A DNA stretch of 64,000 nucleotides from Alicycliphilus denitrificans K601 (GCF_000204645.1 NC_015422.1:3737001-3801000), one strand, 5' to 3'. Numbered from the stretch's first letter, positions 18,835 through 28,750 are shown. Notes: generated by a model not told the origin, from the letters alone. Translations and numbers: made by a program.

Positions 18835-19617
18835 ATGCTGAACGGCAAAACCGCCCTCGTCACCGGCTCCACCAGCGGCATCGGCCTTGGGATCGCCAAA
18901 GCCCTGGCGCGCCAGGGGGCAAACATCGTGCTCAACGGCTTCGGCGACGTGGACGGGCCGCGCGCCGAGGTGCTGGCCGCTGGCCAAGCCGCGGGGGCCC
19001 GCGTGGCCTACCACGGCGCGGACATGAGCCGCCCCGCCGACATCGAGGACATGCTCAAGTACGCCGCCACCCAGTTCGGCCGCGTGGACATCCTGGTGAA
19101 CAACGCCGGCATCCAGCACGTGGCCAGCGTGCAGGACTTCCCGCCCGAGCGTTGGGACGCCATCATCGCCATCAACCTCACGAGCGCCTTCCACACCACG
19201 CGCCTGGCCCTGCCGGGCATGCTGGCGAACGACTGGGGGCGCATCATCAACGTGGCCTCGGTGCACGGCCTGGTGGCCTCGGCGCAGAAGTCGGCCTACG
19301 TGGCGGCCAAGCACGGCATCGTCGGCCTGACCAAGGTGACGGCGCTGGAGAACGCCACCACGGGCGTGACCTGCAACGCCATCTGCCCGGGCTGGGTGCT
19401 GACCCCGCTGGTGCAAAAGCAGGTGGACGCCAAGGCCGCGGCGCTGGGCATCTCGAACGACGAGGCCAAGAAGGTGCTGCTGGGCGAGAAGGAGCCCTCC
19501 ATGCAGTTCACCACGCCCGAGGAGCTGGGCGAGCTGGCGGTATTCTTCTGCTCGCCCGCCGCCAACAACGTGCGCGGCGTGGCCTGGAACATGGATGGCG
19601 GCTGGGCTGCGCAGTAA
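18835..19617 (+). CDS. bdhA: 3-hydroxybutyrate dehydrogenase
   Basis: Short-chain dehydrogenase (260 residues) that oxidises D-3-hydroxybutyrate to acetoacetate with NAD during PHB breakdown. The cofactor motif G11-STSG-I-G17, NNAGIQHVASVQDFP, catalytic S142, Y155 and K159, and the C-terminal PSMQFTTPEELGELAVF are typical of BdhA. The ATG at 18835 follows a GGAGAGA SD; the open frame upstream belongs to the opposite-strand hydrolase. It works with the PHB cycle implied by phaR. Confidence 0.93.
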   Translation: MLNGKTALVTGSTSGIGLGIAKALARQGANIVLNGFGDVDGPRAEVLAAGQAAGARVAYHGADMSRPADIEDMLKYAATQFGRVDILVNNAGIQHVASVQDFPPERWDAIIAINLTSAFHTTRLALPGMLANDWGRIINVASVHGLVASAQKSAYVAAKHGIVGLTKVTALENATTGVTCNAICPGWVLTPLVQKQVDAKAAALGISNDEAKKVLLGEKEPSMQFTTPEELGELAVFFCSPAANNVRGVAWNMDGGWAAQ

Positions 19618-19630
19618 CGCTACGGTTAAT

Positions 19631-19675
19631 GCAGCTGGTAGCGCTTGCCAATCAAGCGCTGCAGGCAAATATCAC
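19631..19675 (+). repeat. Palindromic repeat, copy b
   Basis: GCAGCTGGTAGCGCTTGCCA is followed by ATCAAGCGCTGCAGGCAAAT. The AGCGCTTG/CAAGCGCT arms form a perfect 8-bp stem with a five-base loop. It fills the gap between two convergent genes (bdhA and the SIMPL gene). Confidence 0.8.
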
Positions 19676-20400
19676 CGCAACTGCACCGAGCCCGAGATGG
19701 TCACCGCCACCTGGGCCTTGCCGGCCTCGACCGGCACCGGCGCATCGGCGGCCAGGGACGCGGCCTTGGCCTCCATGGCCATGATGCGCGGGCGCGGGCC
19801 GGGCGCCATCTCGTTGCTGTGCACGGCCACCTCGCGCAGGGTGTAGCCGGCGAAGCCGAAGCCGCGCGCCAGCTCCGCGGCGCGCGCCTTGAAGGCCTCG
19901 ATGGCCTTGGCCTGCGCCTCGCCTTCGACCTTGGCGCGCGCCTCGCGCGAGAGGTCGAAGGCGATCTGGCTGATCGTCATGCCCTGGATCCTTCCGGCCG
20001 TGCCCGTGATGCGCGCGAAGTCGCGCCCCTGCAGCACCAGTTCCGCGCGTCCCTGCCAGCCGGCGATCTTGCCGTCCTTGCCATGGCGCGGGTACATGCC
20101 GAAGGCGCCCGTGCGCACGTCCATCTGCTGCGGCTGCGCGGCGCGACGCGCCTCGGCGAGCGCAGCATCCAGCACCTGCTGCAGCTGGGCCTGCACGATG
20201 GCCGCCTCCGGCGCTTCCTTCGTGGCGGCCAGCGTCAGGACCAGCAGGTCCTGCTGTACCTCGACCGTCCCGGAGGCCGACAGCTGCAACACGTTCTGCA
20301 GCACCGCTACCGGTCCGTTTTGAGCAAAAACGGCTGTAGCGCCCACCAATAAAGCGCTGGAAGCTATGACTTTAAAAGCATTCTTCATATCCTCTTTCAT
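19672..20400 (-). CDS. SIMPL-domain (DUF541) periplasmic protein
   Basis: 242 residues with a Sec signal peptide (FKVIASSALLVGATAVFAQ) and one SIMPL domain (LSASGTVEVQQDLLVLTLAA, TGAFGMYPRHGKDGKIAGWQ, ELARGFGFAGYTLREV). Members sit in the periplasm or outer membrane; function is not settled, with links to oxidative stress. ATG 20400 has a GAGG five bases upstream. Residues 10-28, the hydrophobic core of the signal peptide, are encoded by a copy of the dispersed repeat and use AT-rich codons. Confidence 0.85.
   Translation of the reverse strand: MKEDMKNAFKVIASSALLVGATAVFAQNGPVAVLQNVLQLSASGTVEVQQDLLVLTLAATKEAPEAAIVQAQLQQVLDAALAEARRAAQPQQMDVRTGAFGMYPRHGKDGKIAGWQGRAELVLQGRDFARITGTAGRIQGMTISQIAFDLSREARAKVEGEAQAKAIEAFKARAAELARGFGFAGYTLREVAVHSNEMAPGPRPRIMAMEAKAASLAADAPVPVEAGKAQVAVTISGSVQLR
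20318..20373 (-). repeat. Palindromic repeat, copy c, inside a signal peptide
   Basis: On the minus strand: CATAGCTTCCAGCGCTTTAT, then TGGTGGGCGCTACAGCCG. It encodes residues 10-28 of the SIMPL protein, the core of its signal peptide. Confidence 0.75.
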
Positions 20401-20480
20401 TCCTTCCTCGGTATGCAGGGGCCGCCGGCACATGCCGGCCGCCCCTGCCTGGCATCGTCATTGAACACCGGCCACCGCCG

Positions 20481-20496
20481 TTGCGCTGCAGCGCAA
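20481..20496. promoter_or_regulatory. 16-bp palindrome upstream of ompR
   Basis: TTGCGCTGCAGCGCAA is a perfect palindrome. It is followed by TGTAACAGTTGG and, at about 20571, TGTTACAAATTGG, which look like a pair of related half-sites. A regulator site for the ompR/envZ promoter is possible. Confidence 0.4.
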
Positions 20497-20596
20497 AACC
20501 TGTAACAGTTGGTCAGACCCTAGGGGGAAACGCGAATTTCCGGTCACAAGCTGGTCAAAATCGGCTCTGTTACAAATTGGACTGGGGAAAGACAGC

Positions 20597-21328
20597 ATGG
20601 CTTCAACAACCAATCGCACCGACAAGGTCCTCGTGGTGGACGACGATGCGCGCATCCGCGACCTGCTGCGCCGCTACCTCACACAGGAAGGCTTCGAAGT
20701 CATGGTGGCGGAAGACGGCAAGGCGCTCAACCGCATCCTGCTGCGCGAGACCGTGGACCTGATCGTGCTCGACCTGATGATGCCCGGCGAGGACGGCCTG
20801 TCGATCTGCCGCCGCCTGCGCGCGGCCAGCGACCGCACGCCCATCATCATGCTCACCGCCAAGGGCGAGGACGTGGACCGCATCGTGGGCCTGGAGGTGG
20901 GCGCAGACGACTACCTGGGCAAGCCCTTCAACCCGCGCGAGCTGCTGGCGCGCATACACGCCGTGCTGCGCCGCCGCCCGCCGCAGGAGGCGCCGGGCGC
21001 CCCCTCGGGCGACAACGAGGTCGTGACCTTCGGCCCCTTCACCTTCGACCTGGGCACGCGCGCGCTGCAGAAGAACGGCGAGGAGCTGCCGCTGACCACG
21101 GGCGAGTTCGCCATGCTCAAGGCCCTGGTGCGCCACCCGCGCCAGCCGCTGTCGCGCGAGAAGCTCGCGCTGCTGGCGCGCGGGCGCGAATTCGAGCCCT
21201 TCGACCGCAGCCTGGACGTGCAGATCTCGCGCCTGCGCAAGCTCGTGGAGGTGGATGCCGCCGCGCCGCGCTACATCCAGACCGTCTGGGGCGTGGGCTA
21301 CGTGTTCGTACCGGACGGCACGAACTGA
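20597..21328 (+). CDS. ompR: Response regulator OmpR
   Basis: 243 residues: a receiver domain with acidic pocket D15/D16, phosphoacceptor D59 (VLDLMMPGEDG), T87 and K109, and a C-terminal winged-helix of the OmpR/PhoB class (LPLTTGEFAMLKALVRHPRQ, SLDVQISRLRKLVE, WGVGYVF). The GKAL region and the spacing to the kinase fit OmpR more than PhoB. It controls porin and osmotic-response genes in related bacteria. envZ starts 72 bases later. Confidence 0.92.
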   Translation: MASTTNRTDKVLVVDDDARIRDLLRRYLTQEGFEVMVAEDGKALNRILLRETVDLIVLDLMMPGEDGLSICRRLRAASDRTPIIMLTAKGEDVDRIVGLEVGADDYLGKPFNPRELLARIHAVLRRRPPQEAPGAPSGDNEVVTFGPFTFDLGTRALQKNGEELPLTTGEFAMLKALVRHPRQPLSREKLALLARGREFEPFDRSLDVQISRLRKLVEVDAAAPRYIQTVWGVGYVFVPDGTN

Positions 21329-21400
21329 TCCCGCGGGCCTCCGCACACTGAGAGGGCGCGCCCGCCCTGCGGGCGCCGCGCCAGAGCACGCCGCAAAGCC

Positions 21401-22906
21401 ATGAACGCCACCCAAGACATGCCCACGGACGCCACCAGCCCGGCGCCGCTGGAGGCCTCGGCCAGCCGCCGGCCTCAGCGTTCGCGCGTGGGGCTGAACC
21501 TGTTCTGGCGCACCTTCTTCCTGCTGGCGCTGCTGCTGGTGGGCTGCATCCTGGCCTGGGTGCAGACGCTGCGCGCGCTGGAGTTCGAGCCGCGCACGCT
21601 GCAGACGGCGCAGCAGATTGCCTCCATGGTCAACCTGAGCCGCGCGGCGCTCGTGCACTCCGACGCCATCGCCCGCGTGTCCCTGCTCAAGACCATGGCG
21701 GACCAGGAGGGCGTGCGCATCCTGCCGCGCGAGCCCAAGGACAAGTTCGAGCTGCTCCCGCCCTCGGCCCTGGGCCTGCGCCTGACCGAGGAACTCACGC
21801 AGCGGCTGGGGCCGGGCACCATCGTGGCCAGCAGCGTCAATGGCGAGAACGGCCTGTGGGTGGGCTTCACCATCAACGGCGACCCAAACTGGCTGCTCAT
21901 GGACCGCTCGCGCCTGTCCGCGGCCGGCGGCAAGACCTGGCTCATCTGGCTCACCATCGTGGGCGCGCTGTCGCTGGCGGGCGCCGCCATCATCGCGCGG
22001 CTCATCAACCGCCCGCTCAAGCAGCTCAGCGACGCCGCCAACCGCGTGCGCGACGGCGACTTCGCCGCCGGCCAGCTCGACGAGGAGGCCGTGACCAGCG
22101 AGATCCGCGAGGTGAACATCGGCTTCAACCGCATGGCGCAGAAACTCGCCAAGCTGGAGCAGGACCGCGCCGTGATGCTGGCCGGCATCTCGCACGACCT
22201 GCGCACGCCCCTGGCGCGCCTGCGCCTGGAGACCGAGATGAGCGTGACCGACGAGGTGGCGCGCGAGCACATGGTGGCCGACATCGTGCAGCTCGACGCC
22301 ACCATCGACAAGTTCCTCGACTACGCGCGCCCCGACACCGTGGCGCTCAGCCCCGTCAACCTGCATGGCGTGGTGTCCTCCTGCGTGTACGCGGTGCAGG
22401 ACCACCGAGAACTGCAGATCACCATGAACGTGCCCGAGGACCTGATGGCGATGGCGGACGAGGTGGAGCTGGCGCGCGTGATCTCCAACCTGCTGGAGAA
22501 CGCGCGCCGCTACGGCAAGAACCGCGAGACCGGCATCACCACCGTGGACATCGCCGCCAAGGCGCGCGAGAAATGGGTGCTGATCAAGCTGCGCGACCAC
22601 GGCCCCGGCGCGCCGCCGGAGCAGCTGGCCAACCTGACCAAGCCGTTCTTCCGCGGCGACTCGGCGCGCACGGCGGCCGCGGGCGCGGGCCTGGGCCTGT
22701 CCATCGTGGACAAGACCGTGCAGCGCATGGGCGGCATCTTCGCGCTGGCGAACTCGGCCTCGGGCGGGCTCGTCGCCCATATCCAGCTGCAGCGCGCCAC
22801 CGACCTGCCCGAGGGGCAGGACCCGCAGCAGCGCCTGCAGCGCCCGCAGGTCAAGCGCCACCTGCCGCCCCGCAGTGGCGCACCCGCGCCGCAGCAAAAA
22901 CAATAG
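21401..22906 (+). CDS. envZ: Sensor histidine kinase EnvZ
   Basis: 501 residues. Order: cytoplasmic N-terminus, TM1 (LFWRTFFLLALLLVGCILAW), a periplasmic sensor region of about 130 residues, TM2 (IWLTIVGALSLAGAAIIARL), HAMP, HisKA with phosphoacceptor H265 in AGISHDLRTPLARLRLE, and the ATPase domain (NLLENARRYG, DHGPGAPPEQL, GAGLGLSIVDKTV). Partner of OmpR. The C-terminal tail after the G2 box is a Pro/Gln-rich extension (about 40 residues). Its TAG stop is the first TAG of a dispersed-repeat copy. Confidence 0.92.
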   Translation: MNATQDMPTDATSPAPLEASASRRPQRSRVGLNLFWRTFFLLALLLVGCILAWVQTLRALEFEPRTLQTAQQIASMVNLSRAALVHSDAIARVSLLKTMADQEGVRILPREPKDKFELLPPSALGLRLTEELTQRLGPGTIVASSVNGENGLWVGFTINGDPNWLLMDRSRLSAAGGKTWLIWLTIVGALSLAGAAIIARLINRPLKQLSDAANRVRDGDFAAGQLDEEAVTSEIREVNIGFNRMAQKLAKLEQDRAVMLAGISHDLRTPLARLRLETEMSVTDEVAREHMVADIVQLDATIDKFLDYARPDTVALSPVNLHGVVSSCVYAVQDHRELQITMNVPEDLMAMADEVELARVISNLLENARRYGKNRETGITTVDIAAKAREKWVLIKLRDHGPGAPPEQLANLTKPFFRGDSARTAAAGAGLGLSIVDKTVQRMGGIFALANSASGGLVAHIQLQRATDLPEGQDPQQRLQRPQVKRHLPPRSGAPAPQQKQ

Positions 22907-22992
22907 CTGCCAGCGCTTGCCAGATGGCGGCTTCATACACAAATCTACCTGAAACCACCATATACCAAGCGCTATGAGCTATTCTTTGAATA
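22901..22992. repeat. Palindromic repeat, copies d1 and d2, head to head
   Basis: Left arm: AATAGCTGCCAGCGCTTGCC (from 22902). Right arm: ACCAAGCGCTATGAGCTATT, its inverse. Together they span the whole gap between envZ and ispF. TAG codons in the two arms are the stop codons of both genes. The arms can form a long hairpin and may act as a bidirectional terminator. Confidence 0.8.
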
Positions 22993-23458
22993 GCAGCACG
23001 GCGGCGCGCGCCTCGATGGCCAGGCCCTGCCCCACGGGGCCCAGGCGCTCGGCCGTCTTGGCCTTCACGTTCACCTGGCCGCCCTGCAGGCTTAAAGCGC
23101 CGGCAATGCGCTCGCGCATGGCCGGTATGTGGGCCGCCAGGCGCGGCGCCTGCGCCACCACGGTGCTGTCGACGTTGCCGATCGCGTAGCCCTTGTCCCG
23201 CACGCGGCGCGCCGCCTCGGTGAGCAGCACCACGGAATCGGCGCCACGGAACCGCGCATCGGTGTCGGGGAAATGGCTGCCGATGTCGCCCAGCGCCGCC
23301 GCGCCCAGCAGCGCGTCGGTGATGGCGTGCAGCAGCACGTCGGCATCCGAGTGGCCCAGCAGTCCCATGGTGTGGGGAATGTCCACGCCGCCGATGACCA
23401 GGCGCCGCCCGGGTACCAGCGCATGCACGTCCCAACCCTCGCCAATCCTGAAATCCAT
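22979..23458 (-). CDS. ispF: 2-C-methyl-D-erythritol 2,4-cyclodiphosphate synthase
   Basis: Fifth step of the non-mevalonate isoprenoid pathway, releasing CMP to form MEcPP. 159 residues with [15 protein letters not shown] (zinc-binding D and H), [30 protein letters not shown], and [17 protein letters not shown]. Lies 20 bases after ispD on the same strand. The last residues LLFKE and the stop codon fall in a dispersed-repeat copy. Confidence 0.95.
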   Translation of the reverse strand: MDFRIGEGWDVHALVPGRRLVIGGVDIPHTMGLLGHSDADVLLHAITDALLGAAALGDIGSHFPDTDARFRGADSVVLLTEAARRVRDKGYAIGNVDSTVVAQAPRLAAHIPAMRERIAGALSLQGGQVNVKAKTAERLGPVGQGLAIEARAAVLLFKE

Positions 23459-23478
23459 GTTCGTTCCGTTCACTGCCG

Positions 23479-24327
23479 TCACCGCTGGCGCGGTGTCGTG
23501 GATGAGAAAAAAGTCTGTACCGGCTCGCTGGCCGCCGCGCCGCGCGCGCCGCCGAAGCGCTCCAGCGTGGCGCCGTGCATGCGCTGGGCCAGCACGGCCT
23601 CGGCAAGGGCGAAGTCGTCCGGATAGGTGACCTTGAAGTTCTGCGCGCCGCCGGGCACCAGGCGCGGGCGCAGGCCCATGGCCTCCATGGCGCTGGCCTC
23701 GTCGGTGGCGGCCGCGCCCACGTGCTCCAGCGCGCGGCGCAGTGCGCCGATGCGGAACATCTGCGGCGTCTGCGCGAGCCACTTGTCGCTGCGGTCCACG
23801 GTGGAGGCGACGCGCACGCCGCCGGGCCCGTCGGTGGCGGTCTTGAGCGTGTCGGCCAACTTGTGCGCGAGCAGCCCGCCCACGCTGTCGTGCTGGCAGG
23901 CGTCGATCAGCGCGTCGATCTGTGCCGTGGTCACCAGGCAGCGCGCCGCGTCGTGCACCAGCACCCAGTCGTCGTCCGATGCGCCGCGCGCCTGCAGGGC
24001 CTTGATGCCGCCCAGCACCGTATCGGCCCGCGTGGCGCCGCCGCAGGGCACGGCGAAGAAGGCGGGGTGCGCATGGCCGTCGAAGAAGGCATCGCCCGGC
24101 GCCACGGCCACCAGCGTGCCCGCGAGCCTTGCCACCCCGGCAAAGGCCGCCAGCGTGTGCAGCACCATAGGGTGGCCCGCCACCACCTGGTACTGCTTGG
24201 GCAGGACGGCCGCGGCGCCCGGCTGCACGCGCACGGCGCGCGTGCCCGTGCCCGCGCAGGGCACCAGGGCCCAGAACCGCCCGGGCACATGGCGAACGGG
24301 GTTGAAGGCGGGAGGCAGGTCGCTCAT
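23479..24327 (-). CDS. ispD: 2-C-methyl-D-erythritol 4-phosphate cytidylyltransferase
   Basis: Third step of the non-mevalonate pathway: MEP plus CTP gives CDP-ME. 282 residues, longer than the usual 230. The N-terminal [10 protein letters not shown] then [18 protein letters not shown] is the CTP-binding loop, followed by [29 protein letters not shown], and [11 protein letters not shown]. The extra length is an N-terminal tail and a C-terminal tail after LERFGG. A TAGAAT box ends eight bases before the ATG and no SD is visible. Divergent from mfd. Confidence 0.93.
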   Translation of the reverse strand: MSDLPPAFNPVRHVPGRFWALVPCAGTGTRAVRVQPGAAAVLPKQYQVVAGHPMVLHTLAAFAGVARLAGTLVAVAPGDAFFDGHAHPAFFAVPCGGATRADTVLGGIKALQARGASDDDWVLVHDAARCLVTTAQIDALIDACQHDSVGGLLAHKLADTLKTATDGPGGVRVASTVDRSDKWLAQTPQMFRIGALRRALEHVGAAATDEASAMEAMGLRPRLVPGGAQNFKVTYPDDFALAEAVLAQRMHGATLERFGGARGAAASEPVQTFFSSTTPRQR

Positions 24328-24405
24328 GGGGCGGCATTCTAAAATCGCCCACCACCGCCCGAGCAGCCCGCGCGCGCCGCGCCCCCGCCTCTCGGCACCA
24401 CCCGC

Positions 24406-27400
24406 ATGCAGCTCCCCAAACTCTCCCCCGCCAAACGATTCACCTTGCCCCGCCCCGTGGGCAGCAGCGACGCACTGCTGCTGGCCCGCCTGGGGCTGCA
24501 GCAGAAGGCCGAGGGCCGCACCACGGCCATCGTCACGGCCGATGCCGGCGACGCGCAGCGGCTCATCGACGAGATCGCCTTCTTTGCCCCCGATCTGCGC
24601 TGCGCCCTGTTCCCCGACTGGGAGACCCTGCCCTACGACAGCTTCTCGCCGCACCAGGACCTGATCAGCGAGCGCCTGGCGACGCTGTGGCGCATCTCCC
24701 AGAAGGACAGGGACACGGGCGCCGACGTGGTGCTGGTGCCCGCCACCACGGCCCTGTACCGCCTGGCCCCGCCCTCGTTCCTGGCGGGCTACACCTTCCA
24801 CTTCAAGACCGGGCAGCGGCTCGACGAGGCCAGGCTGCGCGCCCAGCTCACGCTCGCGGGCTACCAGCATGTGTCGCAGGTCGTCAGCCATGGCGAGTAC
24901 GCGGTGCGCGGCGGCCTCATCGATCTGTTCCCCATGGGCTCGCCGCAGCCCTACCGGGTGGACCTGTTCGACGACGAGATCGACTCGATACGCACCTTCG
25001 ACCCCGACAGCCAGCGCAGCCTGTACCCCGTGCCCGAGGTGCGCCTGCTGCCCGGGCGCGAGTTCCCCATGGACGAGGCGGCGCGCGCCAAGTTCCGCCA
25101 GCGCTGGCGCGAGCTGCTGGAGGGCGACCCCACGCGCAGCCGCATCTACAAGGACATGGGCAACGGCGTGGCCACCGCCGGCATCGAGTACTACCTGCCG
25201 CTGTTCTTCGACGAGACGGCCACCGTGTTCGACTACCTCGGCGCCGATGCCACCGTGGTGCTGCACGGCGACCTGGAGGGTGTGTTCCAGCGCTTCTGGC
25301 AGGACACGCGCGAGCGCTACCGCCTGATCCAGGGCGACCCGGACCACCCCGTGCTGCCGCCCGAGGCGCTGTTCCTCTCGGCCGACCAGTTCTACGGCCA
25401 GGCCAAGCCCCACGCCCAGTTGTCGCTGCGCCCGGGCGTGGAGGACGTGCAGGACAACGCCCAGTTCCAGAAGCTGCCCGACCTGTCCGTGGTGCGCGGC
25501 GCCGACGACCCGCTCGCCAGGCTCCAGGCCCACATACGCGCCACGCCGCAGCGCGTGCTGCTGCTGGCCGAGAGCGACGGCAGGCGCGAGAGCCTGCTGG
25601 ATTTCCTGCGCGCCTCGGGGCTGAACCCGCCCGCGTTCGACTCGCTGGCCGAGTTCCAGTCCACGCCCGAGGAGCGCGTGGGCATCGCCACGGCGGCGCT
25701 GGCCACGGGCTTCGCCTGGGTCGAGGAAGGCCTGGACCTCGTCACCGAGACCGAGCTCTTCGCCGCCGCCCCCACCACGCGCCGGCGCAAGAAGCAGGAG
25801 CAGGCCAGCGACGTGGAGGCGCTGATCAAGGACCTGTCGGAGCTCAAGGTGGGCGATCCCGTGGTGCACAACCAGCACGGCATAGGCCGCTACCGCGGCC
25901 TGGTCCACATGGACTTAGGAAGCAAGAACCCCGACGGCACGCCGGCCCTGCAAGAGTTTTTGCATCTGGAATACGCCGACAAGGCCGTGCTCTACGTGCC
26001 CGTGAGCCAGCTGCAGCTCATCGGCCGCTACACGGGCGTGTCGGCCGACGAGGCGCCGCTGCACAAGCTGGGCAGCGGCCAGTGGGAGAAGGCCAAGCGC
26101 AAGGCCGCCGAGCAGGTGCGCGACGCGGCGGCCGAGCTGCTCAACATCTACGCCCGGCGCGCGGCGCGCCAGGGCCACGCCTTCCGCTACTCGCCGCAGG
26201 ACTACGAACAGTTCGTCGCCGACTTCGGCTTCGAGGAAACGGCCGACCAGAACGCCGCCATCCACGCCGTGGTGCAGGACATGATCAGCCCGCGCCCCAT
26301 GGACCGCCTGGTCTGCGGCGACGTGGGCTTCGGCAAGACCGAGGTCGCCCTGCGCGCCTGCTTCGTCGCCGTGACGGGCGGCAAGCAGGTGGCCTTCCTC
26401 GCGCCCACCACGCTGCTGGCCGAGCAGCACTACCGCACGCTGTGCGACCGCTTCGCCAAATGGCCCGTGAAGGTGGCCGAGGTCTCACGCTTCCGCTCGG
26501 GCAAGGAGATCACCGCGGCAGTCAAAGGCATCGCCGACGGCACGGTGGACATCGTCGTAGGCACGCACAAGCTGCTTTCCGAATCGACCAAGTTCAAGAA
26601 CCTGGGCCTGCTCATCATCGACGAGGAACACCGCTTCGGCGTGCGCCACAAGGAGGCCATGAAGCAGCTACGCGCCGAGGTTGACGTGCTCACGCTCACG
26701 GCCACGCCCATTCCGCGCACCATGGGCATGGCGCTGGAGGGCCTGCGCGACCTGTCCGTGATCGCCACCGCGCCGCAGCGCCGCCTGGCCATCAAGACCT
26801 TCGTGAGGAGCGAGGGCACGGGCGTGATCCGCGAGGCCGTACTGCGCGAATTGAAGCGCGGCGGCCAGTGCTACTTCCTGCACAACGAGGTCGAGACCAT
26901 AGAGAACCGCCGGCAGAAGCTGGAGGAAATACTGCCCGAGGCGCGCATCGCCGTGGCCCACGGCCAGATGCCCGAGCGCGAGCTGGAGAAGGTGATGCGC
27001 GACTTCGTGGCCCAGCGCTACAACATCCTGCTGTGCTCGACCATCATCGAGACCGGCATCGACGTGCCCAGCGCCAACACCATCCTCATCAGCCGCGCCG
27101 ACAAGTTCGGCCTGGCCCAGCTGCACCAGTTGCGCGGGCGCGTGGGCCGCAGCCACCACCAAGCCTACGCCTACCTGATGGTGCCCGACCTGGACGGCCT
27201 GACCAAGCAGGCCCAGCAGCGCCTGGACGCCATCCAGCAGATGGAGGAGTTGGGCAGCGGCTTCTACCTCGCCATGCACGACCTGGAGATCCGCGGCGCA
27301 GGCGAGGTGTTGGGCGAGAACCAGAGCGGCAACATGCTGGAGGTGGGCTTCCAGCTCTACAACGAGATGCTGGCCGAGGCCGTGCGCTGCCTCAAGGCCG

Positions 27401-27897
27401 GCAAGGAGCCCGACCTGCTCGCGCCCATGCAGGCCGCCACCGACATCAACCTGCATGCGCCCGCGCTGCTGCCCGACGACTACTGCGGCGACGTGCACCT
27501 GCGCCTGTCGTTCTACAAGAAGCTGGCCACAGCGCGCACCAGCGACCAGATCGACACGCTGCTCGAAGAGATCGTGGACCGCTTCGGCAAGCTGCCGCCC
27601 CAGGCGCAGACCCTCATCGACGTGCACCGCCTGCGCGTGCTCTCCGCGCCCTACGGCGTGATCAAGGTGGATGCGGCCCCGGGCATCATCAACATCACCT
27701 TCAAGCCCCGGCCCCCCGTGGACCCGATGGCCATCATCGGGCTCATCCAGAAGAACAAGCACATCAAGCTCGCGGGCAACGAAAAACTGCGCATAGAACG
27801 CGCGCTGCCCGATCCGGCGGCGCGCGCGCAGATGGTGCGCGACGTGCTGCGCAGCCTGGGCCAGCCGCTGGCCGAAACGGCAACCGTGCCGGCCTGA
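24406..27897 (+). CDS. mfd: Transcription-repair coupling factor Mfd
   Basis: Removes stalled RNA polymerase and recruits UvrA. 1163 residues: a UvrB-homology region ([19 protein letters not shown]), a CarD-like RNA polymerase interaction domain (from about 481, [17 protein letters not shown]), and the translocase with Walker A GDVGFGKT (638-645), DEEH box (739-742), [14 protein letters not shown], and the C-terminal TRCF domain ([20 protein letters not shown]). The gene immediately downstream starts six bases after the stop and is probably cotranscribed. Confidence 0.97.
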   Translation: MQLPKLSPAKRFTLPRPVGSSDALLLARLGLQQKAEGRTTAIVTADAGDAQRLIDEIAFFAPDLRCALFPDWETLPYDSFSPHQDLISERLATLWRISQKDRDTGADVVLVPATTALYRLAPPSFLAGYTFHFKTGQRLDEARLRAQLTLAGYQHVSQVVSHGEYAVRGGLIDLFPMGSPQPYRVDLFDDEIDSIRTFDPDSQRSLYPVPEVRLLPGREFPMDEAARAKFRQRWRELLEGDPTRSRIYKDMGNGVATAGIEYYLPLFFDETATVFDYLGADATVVLHGDLEGVFQRFWQDTRERYRLIQGDPDHPVLPPEALFLSADQFYGQAKPHAQLSLRPGVEDVQDNAQFQKLPDLSVVRGADDPLARLQAHIRATPQRVLLLAESDGRRESLLDFLRASGLNPPAFDSLAEFQSTPEERVGIATAALATGFAWVEEGLDLVTETELFAAAPTTRRRKKQEQASDVEALIKDLSELKVGDPVVHNQHGIGRYRGLVHMDLGSKNPDGTPALQEFLHLEYADKAVLYVPVSQLQLIGRYTGVSADEAPLHKLGSGQWEKAKRKAAEQVRDAAAELLNIYARRAARQGHAFRYSPQDYEQFVADFGFEETADQNAAIHAVVQDMISPRPMDRLVCGDVGFGKTEVALRACFVAVTGGKQVAFLAPTTLLAEQHYRTLCDRFAKWPVKVAEVSRFRSGKEITAAVKGIADGTVDIVVGTHKLLSESTKFKNLGLLIIDEEHRFGVRHKEAMKQLRAEVDVLTLTATPIPRTMGMALEGLRDLSVIATAPQRRLAIKTFVRSEGTGVIREAVLRELKRGGQCYFLHNEVETIENRRQKLEEILPEARIAVAHGQMPERELEKVMRDFVAQRYNILLCSTIIETGIDVPSANTILISRADKFGLAQLHQLRGRVGRSHHQAYAYLMVPDLDGLTKQAQQRLDAIQQMEELGSGFYLAMHDLEIRGAGEVLGENQSGNMLEVGFQLYNEMLAEAVRCLKAGKEPDLLAPMQAATDINLHAPALLPDDYCGDVHLRLSFYKKLATARTSDQIDTLLEEIVDRFGKLPPQAQTLIDVHRLRVLSAPYGVIKVDAAPGIINITFKPRPPVDPMAIIGLIQKNKHIKLAGNEKLRIERALPDPAARAQMVRDVLRSLGQPLAETATVPA

Positions 27898-27903
27898 CGC
27901 GCC

Positions 27904-28584
27904 ATGCTCCTCGAAGCCGCCCTCGCCCTGCTGGCCCTCGCCGCCGCCATGGCCGCGCGGCCCTGGCGCCTGCTGGCCAGCCGCAAGCCGCTGGCGCACG
28001 AGGCGCACGGCGCGCCCTCCGCGCTGTGGACGCCGCTGCTGGCCACCCTGGCCATCCTGCCCTGGGCCTGGGCGCTGCCCACGCTGCACCGCATGCCGCT
28101 GCAACTGCAATGGTCGGGCGCCTGCCTGGTGCTGCTCATGCTGGGCTGGCCCCTGGCCGTGCCCGTGCTGCTGGCCGTGGGGGCGATCGCCGCGCTGGTC
28201 TCGCCCGGACTGTCCTGGGCCGACGCCCTGGGCCTGGCCGTGTGGCAGGGCGTGGTGCCGGCCACGCTGGCGCTGCTGCTGGGCGCGCTGCTGCGGCGCG
28301 GCGCCGGCACGCACGCGCTGGGCGGCGTGCGCCCCTTCGTCTACGTGCTGGGCCGGGCCTTCCTGGGCACGGCGGCATGCGTGTTCGTGGCCGGCTCACT
28401 GTCGCAATGGGCCGGCCATACGCTGCCGGGCGTGGGCGAGCAGCTGTCGCTCGTGGCGCGCTGGCTCATGGCCTGGGGCGACGCCGTGGTCACCGGCATG
28501 CTGTGCGCGGTGTTCGTGGCCTTCAAGCCCGAGTGGCTGGCCACCTGGTCGGACAGGCTGTATTTGCATGACAAAAAGCCTTGA
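27904..28584 (+). CDS. CbiM-like predicted membrane protein (COG3235 type)
   Basis: 226 residues, with five or six membrane segments (MLLEAALALLALAAAMAA; LLATLAILPWAWAL; GWPLAVPVLLAVGAIAALVS; WQGVVPATLALLLGALL; PFVYVLGRAFLGTAACVFVA; GDAVVTGMLCAVFVAF). The conserved GRAFLGT and WGDAVVTGM motifs recall energy-coupling-factor permease/CbiM-like proteins. No ATPase or EcfT partner lies nearby, so a transport role for cobalt, nickel or a vitamin is uncertain. Its stop codon lies inside a dispersed-repeat copy. Confidence 0.65.
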   Translation: MLLEAALALLALAAAMAARPWRLLASRKPLAHEAHGAPSALWTPLLATLAILPWAWALPTLHRMPLQLQWSGACLVLLMLGWPLAVPVLLAVGAIAALVSPGLSWADALGLAVWQGVVPATLALLLGALLRRGAGTHALGGVRPFVYVLGRAFLGTAACVFVAGSLSQWAGHTLPGVGEQLSLVARWLMAWGDAVVTGMLCAVFVAFKPEWLATWSDRLYLHDKKP

Positions 28585-28629
28585 AGCGCCGCCCACAAAG
28601 CGTATAAAGCTACTATTTTTATAGCTATT
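28571..28629 (-). repeat. Palindromic repeat, copy e
   Basis: Minus strand: AAATAGTAGCTTTATACGCT, then GTGGGCGGCGCTTCAAGGCT. It overlaps the last codons and stop of the CbiM-like gene and precedes the mtlD stop side. Confidence 0.7.
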
Positions 28630-28714
28630 TCTGCATATGGGATATCAGTGGCGCTTTCTGCCTCAAGGCTCTCCCCGTGCAAATTGCATTCGCCAACCGG
28701 TGCGAATGGAGTGA

Positions 28715-28743
28715 GCGCGGCCCGAGGGAAACAGGGGCCGCGC
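28715..28743. other. GC-rich hairpin between convergent genes
   Basis: GCGCGGCCC and GGGGCCGCGC form a 9-10 bp stem around a ten-base loop just after the mtlD stop codon. No T-run follows, so it is a weak terminator candidate. A second inverted repeat, ATTCGC-N8-GCGAAT, lies at 28688-28707. Confidence 0.45.
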
Positions 28744-28750
28744 ATGGCGC

